A stretch of 64,000 nucleotides of DNA, from positions 174,001-238,000 of the forward strand of contig CAJQUW010007550.1 in the NCBI GenBank assembly GCA_907163375.1, read 5' to 3'. This document shows, in pieces, positions 57,601 to 64,000 of this stretch (within the stretch, counting starts at the first letter, position 1; each line of letters opens with the position of its first letter). Source of the stretch: Prostheceraeus crozeri (lineage: Eukaryota > Platyhelminthes > Polycladida > Euryleptidae). A program made the translations under genes and the position numbers. The notes below the pieces were generated by a model. The model saw nothing but the letters and a program-made list of their open reading frames with translations, was not told the origin of the DNA and searched no databases.

Positions 57601-59990
57601 AAAGATGAGCGGAGGGAAATAAGAGTCAGCTGCCGTCATCGACTGAACGTTTGAGGTCGACCATCAATCTTTTTATGATGTTAAAACATCCGGCAGATTT
57701 GACACTCTATCAAGAATTTATCTCAAATGCGGATTGGTGGTCTTCCACAATGCAGTCATAGTTGAGACATCGCGTTAAAGGGTCTGAGGCATACCTATAC
57801 ATCCACAACAAGCGAAAGATTAGTACGAACCCGCCAATTGATATTGTTCGCTTTGACAATCGTAATGAACAGTGCAACAGTAGCGTTTTCTCGCAGAGTG
57901 TTGCACTCCATTTCAAAACAGTAACTCGGGTCATACATGTTTGTTATAGACGCATGATATTTTCTTCGCGTCAGATATGCACTTGGGGGTTATAATAGAA
58001 TCTATAAGACATGCGAGAATAGAGAGCTAGGACTAAGCTCGTCGCCTAAGTAAGCTTAATTTATCTAGAGATAGGTCGCAGAGTCTCTAAGATATGCGAT
58101 CATGCTCAGCAGGATGAGTTAATGGAAAGAGTTTGCCTCTCCTTCCCTAGACGTTGGACACAGATATATATAATCGAGCAGTTGAAGTGTAGATATTGTT
58201 ACGAATGAGTATTTCCGTTTCAGTGTATAGTAGAGTCTAGTCGCATATAGAATGACTGACACTCGATATCTTGTACGTATATAGGCACCTTTAGAAAAAT
58301 TCGGCTCCTGCAGGTGCGTATTATTATCGACAGAGTACTTGACACAGAATATGTGCAAAGGATTCTACAAGAGCTAGCTACCTCTGCATGTCTCTACTTA
58401 TGACTATATCTCCCTTCGTTCTCTTCTCATTGTAAGGACTCGACCAGTGTCATGTGTGAGTGTGTTTGTACAATGTGTTATGTTATAATGTGTTCGATAG
58501 AACTGATTGCTTTGTCTCGTTTTCTCCACTCTCGTTACTCATGCAGACTATAATGAGAGCTCCGAAAGTGAGTGTCTACTGAAAAGATTCGCCAAAATCG
58601 AAGCAAGCTGTCCCAGAGGGGGGGGGGCGATAAAGTGCGTGGCTCAAGAAGTGAAAAGTTGGTTTTGCTAAAAAGGGTACCTTGCCGAATTGGACACGAG
58701 GACGCGTATTTTACTCGCAGATCAGGGATGATATAGTCTCTAATAGTGAGTCTCTGCATGAAGCCAACCACTCTGGGTAACTGTTGGTACACAGATTGCG
58801 ATAGACTGAGAAGAAATCGCACACGAGTTGAGAAAGTACTATTTTTACTCGTCGAATGAGTATGTTGTGAGTCGTCACTGATAAGTGGAAAGACTATCTA
58901 GTTTGGCTTAGGATGAAACTTGTGAGATCTATTGATTGTATGACTCGGCGAAGCGTCGAACCAATGGTGTCTTGTGTAATGGAATGAGTCTTAGTTCTAA
59001 TCTTCAGCTCGATGAACTTATCTTGTGATGAGTACTGTGCGTGCGCTGCCTATCCTGGCTTCTGACGTAGTTCTCTCGCAAGCTTGAAGATCCGTCCCAA
59101 AGTATGCCTAACTAACAATGTTTAGGGGTCTGAGTCTAGAATAGCACAGAGCTGCTCTTTTTATTGCTTACTCGTACCATAACTCTATGTACTTCGTCTC
59201 GCTCGTAGATGCGACGCTAACTGTATACAGCGCTGACGCTCAGTGCAATCTCGCGCACCGCCGCAAGTGGAATTTCCTACGTGAGAGACACGATCATTGG
59301 TTGCACCTGTGTAGTCTAGTCTATTAGCGAGCGCGCGTCTCTGATCGCAGAAATGTCGGGGGTATGATCTTGTCGCCGAAATGTTTTATAGTAAATGCGT
59401 GGCTTTGCTAGGGATGATGTTGTTTTAGTAAGAGAGAGTAGAGAGACCGTGATGCGTAGACTCGAAGAAGTTTTGATAGATGATCTGTTTGATAGAACTC
59501 GCAAACTCGTTGGGTGAAAGGGACTAGCTGTTTAATCTAAACAGTGCAAGCAGAATCATGTGCTGCGAGCTGACAGACGTATTGCGGAAAGAAATCACTA
59601 TCTTTTTACTAGATATGAAAATATGAAGTGCAGTGGAGGAAAATGCGCGCTCGCAGAAGTCTACGGTAAGTGCGTAGACATTCCAGTTCGAAAGCATTCT
59701 ACGTTCTCAGATCGTGAGCAGTCAAGACGGATCTCCTCTCATTGACAATCAGGCTGCTACTCATTGACGCGACTCGAACGCTGAGCGCCTATATATGATC
59801 TTGACTAATACTCGTGCGGTGTACGAAGACTGAGTCTCACGCCGCTTCTTAATTGCTGTGTGTGCGTTGTTCGATCAAAAAGCTCATATCAGCAGACAGA
59901 GTATTGTTAGTTTCAGAATGAGATTGTATGCTCTGTATCATACGCGCGAGACTAGACTGCGACAGAGTGACTATGACTCTCGGAACAACA
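54607..59990. other. 5.4-kb CpG-rich, ORF-poor stretch inside the viral block
   Basis: No frame longer than 105 codons and none with a domain. CpG is frequent, unlike all flanking DNA. Poly-C tracts occur at 56,898-56,911 and 57,554-57,565 and a G tract at 58,618-58,627. An inverted copy of the upstream poly-C module is at 58,591-58,627. A poly-A signal occurs at 55,663. Both neighbouring genes look truncated at its borders. It could be an insertion or replacement, a long intron or non-coding transcript region, or an assembly artefact. Confidence 0.6.
56250..56292. ncRNA. hairpin, miRNA-precursor-like
   Basis: AGGGAGCTATCT and AGATAGCTCTCTT pair over 13 positions with wobble. An inner GAGT/ACTC stem and a small loop follow, with one four-base bulge. 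It is shorter than a normal pre-miRNA; only structure supports it. Confidence 0.3.
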
Positions 59991-61171
59991 ATGATTAGAG
60001 TCCTGTTATCTTTCATTGGTAGAGACCAAAGTAATGATGACTACATAGATTTGAGTTATGCGATGCTTGATTTGAGGTTTAGAATTCAGCAAGCAGATGG
60101 AACTGCTATTGACGATGCACATAAAGTTGGACTGAACAATTTACCATTGACTACATTACTTCGTGATGTTTCTCTAACGATTGGAGAGCAGCAGGTGGAA
60201 GGTGGTCAAAGCGATTATCCCTATAAATCATATTTCAATCATGTATCACAGTTTCATCCAGCAGCACAAAAAAGTCATATGGAAGCCATGGGATGGTACA
60301 GAGATGAAGCAGGAAAATTTGATGTTGAAACAAACAGTGGCTTTGTAAAGCGATCTGCTATGATTAAAGATAGTAGAGTATGTCAGCTATATGGTCCGCT
60401 GAATTTAGACTTCTTTAGACAGTCAAAGTTTTTACTCTGTAATACCAGCATGCGACTCAAGCTGACATTGAAAAAGCCTGAATTTGCGCTGAATGCATTT
60501 GCTAAAGTTGACAATTTTAGAATTCATGTGGAAGATATTGCACTTTACATTCGTCGAGTAGTACCGAATCCAAGTGTCATTAGAGGACATGCTGAAGGTC
60601 TTAACCGCCAACATTCCATTTACCTCGTTCAGCATACAAAGCTTCTCACCTTTACAATTCCGAAAGATCAAAAGAGTTTCATGAAAGATGGCCTCTTTCC
60701 ATCGGAAGCACCGAAGCTCCTCATGGTGGCAATGGTTGAAAATGATGCATTTAATGGTAATATAAAGAAGAATCCTTTCAATTTTAAACACAATCAGTTA
60801 AGTGAAATTGCTTTACGTGTAAATGGTGTGAGTCATCTGGTCCACCCTACAAACCAGATTTTGCTGCGGATCAATTTATGCGCAGTTATGTTGATTTTAT
60901 GGATGTCTTTGGCTTTTACAATACGGATGATACCAACGGATTGACTATGAAAGAGTTTAAGAGTGGATATACTATTTATGCATTTGATTTGACTGCTGAC
61001 AGCGATATTAGTGCACCCTATCGTCAAGCGAACGTGCCTCATAATATTCGTTTGGATTTGACGTTCAAAAGAACACTACCTGAGACGATCAATGTATTAA
61101 TTTATGCAGTCTTCGATTCAAATATTGAAATTACAAAGTATCGTGACGTGATTCTTCAGTATAATCGTTAA
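59991..61171 (+). pseudogene. Polinton-type capsid protein (F54H12.2-like), 5' end unclear, one frameshift
   Basis: Similar to the protein family annotated as F54H12.2-like in many invertebrate genomes, which belongs to Polinton/Maverick elements and is most likely their double jelly-roll major capsid protein. Motifs in order: DDYIDLSYAMLDLRFRIQQA, then DFFRQSKFLLC, LKKPEFALNAF, NDAFNGN...NPFNFKHNQLSE in the first frame (to about 60,840). After a frameshift near 60,835-60,850 follow YTIYAFDLTAD and LPETINVLIYAVFDSNIEI to the stop. The usual first 30-40 residues are not encoded upstream, where CpG-rich sequence begins. About 390 codons remain of roughly 450. The stop overlaps the next start as TAATG. 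Confidence 0.72.
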
Positions 61172-61631
61172 TGAGTTGGTTGACTGCTGACGATATTAAG
61201 ACTAAAGTGCAGCGTAATGCAGACGAAGCGACGTTGAAAGCTTTCGATAATGTCTATTCACTCGATACCTTACCACCTGCAGTAAATCACTATCCCATCT
61301 TTATTGTGCTAACACTCATTCACAGAATTTAGGCGGTGAGCATTGGAAAGCGATCTTTATTGGAGAAGACCGACGTGGTGAACTATTTGACTCTCTTGCT
61401 CAACCTCCAAATATACCAACACAGCAGTGGTTGAGAAAACATACGCGTCAATATCAGCGAAATGAACGCATACTACAACATCCACTTTCATCAACGTGTG
61501 GTGCTTTTGTACTGTACTTCATCTTAAAACGTTTACATGTATCTCGATTTGCATCTATTATTCAAAACTTTTCATGTAATCCATCCTCTAATGAAAAAAT
61601 GATTTGTAAGTTCTATCATGATTTGAAATAA
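61171..61631 (+). pseudogene. adenain-like (C5/Ulp1-type) capsid maturation protease, one frameshift
   Basis: Polinton and adenovirus-like elements encode a cysteine protease that matures capsid proteins. The start ATG overlaps the capsid stop (TAATG). The first frame opens MSWLTADDIK and leads to a VNHYPIFIV strand. Near 61,295-61,305 coding moves to the next frame, which carries GGEHWKAIFI (catalytic His, codon 61,341), ELFDSLA (Asp, 61,389), a Gln near 61,476 and LSSTCGAFVLYFIL (catalytic Cys, 61,497). All four active-site residues are therefore present across a single frameshift. Total length of about 150 codons is short for this family (around 200). A poly-A signal overlaps the stop. Confidence 0.8.
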
Positions 61632-61632
61632 A
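61627..61632 (+). terminator. poly-A signal overlapping the protease stop codon
   Basis: AATAAA at 61,627-61,632 contains the TAA stop (61,629-61,631). An AATAAA on the opposite strand likewise overlaps the stop of the converging gene at 61,658, so the two transcription units end back-to-back. Confidence 0.6.
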
Positions 61633-61657
61633 AACATCATGTTGGAAAAATTGTTTT

Positions 61658-62203
61658 TTATTTTACAATCCGCTGGGTACGTACATACTCAATGAGATAG
61701 TCTAGGATCACATTTGCTTGTACATGAGATTTTAGTCCAGTAATGATCACTTTACTATTATGAAAGATTGCCACATGTACAGGTAACCAACAACTAATGA
61801 GAGCTGCAGGAAAAAGTTCGGGTTCATAACACAAATTGTAACTGCTGGTACGAATCTTCAAAAATGATACACTTTCACTCAATTGAGTAGAGATCACCAT
61901 ATTGTCCACAGTCAGATTCGACATCACACACCTCTCCCTCTTCCATATCCGACGTAGTAGTCTTTGTAGCTCTAAGCGCATTGACTGCGCCGATGAATGA
62001 GAAAGGGCGCCGAGAATCTGTGCAGTCCCATTTGGGAAGAGTTGAAGATTACGTGAATTGTTCATCTTCACCACTAACATTTGAGGACGGCCCGGGTAAT
62101 ACTTGCTGTTTGGAAGGTGTTGGTGTAATGTTGTGAGATCGATTTTGGTGTAGAGTCTGAAGCGACGGAGAATGTTGACGATGGTGTAGCGATGGCGCTT
62201 CAT
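61658..62203 (-). CDS. TATA-binding-protein homologue encoded by the viral element
   Basis: From ATG at 62,203 the gene encodes 181 residues, the size of a TBP core. Two imperfect repeats are seen. Repeat 1 (about 5-86) has YTIVNIL, IDLTTLHQHL, YYPGRP, LQLFPNGTAQILGAL and a basic helix. Repeat 2 (about 94-175) has NLTVDNMVISTQL, the signature CYEPELFPAALI (125-136), HVAIFHNSKVIITGLK and a final helix. F56, F131 and F147 fit Phe positions conserved in cellular TBP; the first-repeat counterpart of F131 is Pro. TBP bends TATA DNA to start transcription, so this protein probably directs element promoters. It overlaps the upstream minus-strand gene by about 155 bp in another frame. AATAAA overlaps its stop. 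The frame is uninterrupted. Confidence 0.85.
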   Translation of the reverse strand: MKRHRYTIVNILRRFRLYTKIDLTTLHQHLPNSKYYPGRPQMLVVKMNNSRNLQLFPNGTAQILGALSHSSAQSMRLELQRLLRRIWKRERCVMSNLTVDNMVISTQLSESVSFLKIRTSSYNLCYEPELFPAALISCWLPVHVAIFHNSKVIITGLKSHVQANVILDYLIEYVRTQRIVK

Positions 62204-62525
62204 GATGAAAGAATGAGTAAATTGAGCGATGCACCTTCCTTTTATACTTTTCCCAACTACCTTGATGAAATGTGAAGTTAGTATGAAGTTGGGAATGATA
62301 GAGTTGAATTCGCCGATTGTTGACGCGCAGCCAGATGCGATTTCCAATACGTGAATGTCTTTTCATATAGAAGTATTTCAAGTCCTTCATGATTTGATGT
62401 AGAGATTGAAAATGACGATAAGATAAAACAAACTCTCTTCTCACATTTCCAGTTGAATCTTTGAAATAGACGTTTCGATCATGATCCGTTTCAATACGTT
62501 GTAGGGAATCTAATTTCCAACTCAT
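62049..62525 (-). CDS. small conserved protein, paralogue A (PC4-like?)
   Basis: 158 codons. Residues 1-115 are clearly paralogous to the next gene: W(K/I)LDSLQ at the start, then D.(N/G)V.F with a Gly-rich turn, L..R.F..L..IM.DL.YF, (I/L)G..(I/V)WL, IQ.YHS and WEKY.R.(V/I)HRSI near the end. The strand-turn-strand then helix with a ...LT..(Q/H)F..L pattern loosely recalls the PC4 single-strand-binding fold; that is inference. The tail past residue 118 (Ser/His/Pro-rich) has no counterpart in the paralogue and overlaps the TBP-like gene, so the true end or a splice site may lie earlier. Confidence 0.65.
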   Translation of the reverse strand: MSWKLDSLQRIETDHDRNVYFKDSTGNVRREFVLSYRHFQSLHQIMKDLKYFYMKRHSRIGNRIWLRVNNRRIQLYHSQLHTNFTFHQGSWEKYKRKVHRSIYSFFHHEAPSLHHRQHSPSLQTLHQNRSHNITPTPSKQQVLPGPSSNVSGEDEQFT

Positions 62526-62547
62526 GATGTGTGGTAGTCATGTCTGA

Positions 62548-62904
62548 TTAAGATTTGCATAGTAGGGCGATGAACTCACGACGAATAAATGTCATGATGG
62601 AGCGATGTATGTATCTTCTATACTTCTCCCAATTGTATTTGCGAAATGAGAAACAGTTTGCGGAATGAGAATGGTAGATTTGAATTTCATTGTTGCGACG
62701 TTGAAGCCAAACTTGATCACCCAAGGAGATGAATCTTAATGTTTCAAAATATTCCAAATCCCTCATGATATCATTGAGGTTGACAAATTGTCGCCATGTT
62801 AATGTAATTCCTCTTGATGTATGACCATGAGAATTTTCGAAATGTACGTTTCCATCACGATCAACTCTGATATATTGTAGAGAGTCCAAAATCCAAGTCT
62901 TCAT
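62548..62904 (-). CDS. small conserved protein, paralogue B (PC4-like?)
   Basis: About 118 codons from the Met at 62,904, chosen because it aligns with the first residue of paralogue A; an in-frame Met four codons earlier is also possible. Key blocks: LTWRQFVNLNDIMRDLEYFE, SLGDQVWLQRRNNEIQIYHS, WEKYRRYIHRSIMTFIRRE. The basic, aromatic-rich character fits nucleic-acid binding. Only 22 bp separate its stop from the start of paralogue A, so B, A and the TBP-like gene form one minus-strand block. Its start is about 35 bp from the start of the divergent plus-strand gene, so they share one short promoter interval. Confidence 0.68.
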   Translation of the reverse strand: MKTWILDSLQYIRVDRDGNVHFENSHGHTSRGITLTWRQFVNLNDIMRDLEYFETLRFISLGDQVWLQRRNNEIQIYHSHSANCFSFRKYNWEKYRRYIHRSIMTFIRREFIALLCKS

Positions 62905-62939
62905 GATGTTATGCAAAGTTGCAGATCAGCAATATAAAA
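62905..62939. promoter_or_regulatory. short divergent promoter interval
   Basis: Only 35 bp lie between the minus-strand start at 62,904 and the plus-strand ATG at 62,940. A TATAAAA word abuts the plus-strand ATG (62,933-62,939), too close to serve as a conventional TATA box for that gene. Confidence 0.4.
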
Positions 62940-64000
62940 ATGTCGTTTTATCATATTTTGCTTAGCAATGCGGCTACAAATAGATTTGCTAGTAATCGAG
63001 CTGCACTCTTTTCTACTCCCATTGATCATGCACAACAGCTAAATGGAAATTGGGAAGTGGGTGTCACTCAACTTGTTTATAGCAACTGTGTCTATACTTT
63101 TGATCATGAGGTGATGACTATTAATATGAGACGTACAGCTGCTTATCAATGTGAAAAGGGGTGCCGAGTATACATTCCACAGTGGCCAAAGAAAGATCTC
63201 CTATCATGTAAAAAGTTTATATATGATTTCTTGAATAAAGCGAGTAAACATATTGTCCAATTTACTCCGCACAATGATGATTATACCTATGTACATCATG
63301 TAGTTGAGAAAGATTGGATTGTTGGTTTAAGTCCAAGTTTAAGAAATGATTTAGGCTACCTCGCTAGCGCCTTAACAAGCTATGATAATTTTAACGTTAA
63401 TTACCACATAAGTGGTCATAAACAGTTAATATATCGAGAGGAAGCTTATTATGTAGATCTTATTCCAAAAAATGAGAAGACGTTGGTGAAGAAGATTGTG
63501 ATTAAGCCAAGGAAGACAAACATGACTCCTGAAACATTATTGAAGAAATTTAATTATCTCCTTCGAGTTGATGGCAAACAAGTGGCAACATTGACTTATA
63601 TTAAATCATCTAATCATATTGCAATAAGTAAATTAAATGATGATGATCTAGTATTAGTTTGTTCAAAAGATTTTCATCAGTTCTTGCGACATCGTTCTGC
63701 AGCTGTTCATGGAAAATCTGATATGCAACATTTACCATGTGAAAGGTCAAATCAATTTGATACAGAATGGTCCGTATCTTTATACAGAAAGTGTGTAGAG
63801 TCTTTCGGTGGTATCTTACATGAAACAAGAGTGTTGATGCCTCGCATTATTACTTCGGTTAAATTGGTTGTAGATTATTTAAATGAAGTGATTAATGACC
63901 AACATATTTCATTTTCTGAAAAAGAAGGTACTTTGTCTCTCACTATAAGTGGAAAAGGTATTGAACTAATTATGGATAAAACTCTAATGGACATTTTGGG
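62940..64000 (+). CDS. Polinton/adintovirus-type structural protein, open at the window end
   Basis: The frame is open for at least 353 codons from ATG 62,940 and runs off the window. The N-terminus has MSFYHILLSNAATNRFASN, a stretch ending in LNGNWEVGVTQLVYSN. An L-x-G-x-WEV-(G/A)-(L/V) signature near the start is, from memory, typical of an uncharacterised protein found beside capsid genes in invertebrate Polinton- and adintovirus-like elements. It is beta-rich, and a virion or penton-like role is likely but unproven. No transmembrane segment or signal peptide is seen. It is the only long gene in the block with no internal lesion, apart from the TBP-like gene. Confidence 0.6.
   Translation, partial: MSFYHILLSNAATNRFASNRAALFSTPIDHAQQLNGNWEVGVTQLVYSNCVYTFDHEVMTINMRRTAAYQCEKGCRVYIPQWPKKDLLSCKKFIYDFLNKASKHIVQFTPHNDDYTYVHHVVEKDWIVGLSPSLRNDLGYLASALTSYDNFNVNYHISGHKQLIYREEAYYVDLIPKNEKTLVKKIVIKPRKTNMTPETLLKKFNYLLRVDGKQVATLTYIKSSNHIAISKLNDDDLVLVCSKDFHQFLRHRSAAVHGKSDMQHLPCERSNQFDTEWSVSLYRKCVESFGGILHETRVLMPRIITSVKLVVDYLNEVINDQHISFSEKEGTLSLTISGKGIELIMDKTLMDIL

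Noticed and set aside
60432-60791. 119-codon minus-strand frame
   Set aside because: Antisense shadow of the capsid gene.
62933-62942. TATAAAAATG as a poxvirus-like late promoter
   Set aside because: A single instance abutting one gene in AT-rich DNA; other genes of the block do not share it.
63610-63828. 72-codon minus-strand frame
   Set aside because: Antisense shadow of the open-ended structural gene.

Overview
The window is nuclear DNA of an invertebrate animal. It is AT-rich, has almost no intact genes over its first 52 kb, and is packed with eukaryotic transposons: piggyBac, Tc1 (DD34E), rosa-type mariner (DD41D), pogo-like, hAT, Penelope-like, LINE fragments and a tyrosine-recombinase element. 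Scattered TAGGCCTA-type words and this mix of elements recall marine invertebrates. The species cannot be named from the sequence.

Region by region. 1-23.7 kb: a 750-bp TA-flanked MITE (2.9-3.65 kb); a Penelope-like foldback with 327-bp arms (4.7-5.8 kb); LINE fragments (6.2-8.3 kb); a pogo-like element (13.55-14.95 kb) beside a 267-bp tandem repeat; a piggyBac deletion derivative (16.85-18.53 kb). 23.7-24.3 kb: an intronless, intact TCTP (TPT1-like) reading frame, probably a retrocopy. 24.4-26.7 kb: three hammerhead-ribozyme-like motifs, two of them a mirrored pair in a foldback. 29.6-34.9 kb: rosa mariner, Tc1, and a hAT element inside a LINE fragment. 35.5-36.1 kb: a degenerate minisatellite. 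38.6-39.5 kb: a decayed LINE C-terminus. 41.9-43.9 kb: a Crypton-type tyrosine recombinase gene carried in an element with ~70-bp terminal inverted repeats and TA target duplications. The empty site is visible in a paralogous segment at 31-32 kb.

51.2-64 kb is different: an integrated Polinton/Maverick- or adintovirus-like DNA virus that runs off the right edge. Left to right it has poly-C repeat modules; a CCAAT/TATA promoter with a leader exon holding only the start codon; a basic-tailed DNA-binding-like protein; a small RING-like frame; a DEDDh exonuclease; a fragment resembling the N-terminal region found with protein-primed polymerases; a 5.4-kb CpG-rich ORF-poor stretch; a Polinton-type capsid protein and an adenain-like protease joined by TAATG; a converging block with a full two-repeat TATA-binding-protein homologue and two paralogous small proteins; and a further structural-type gene open to the window end. 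No polymerase core, integrase or packaging ATPase is visible; they may lie beyond 64 kb.

The most notable observations are the virus-encoded TBP-like gene, the ATG-only leader exon with two in-phase acceptors, the tyrosine recombinase inside a TIR/TA element, and the mirrored hammerhead pair. Several viral and transposon genes carry single frameshifts or stops, so this copy is either decaying or affected by assembly indels.
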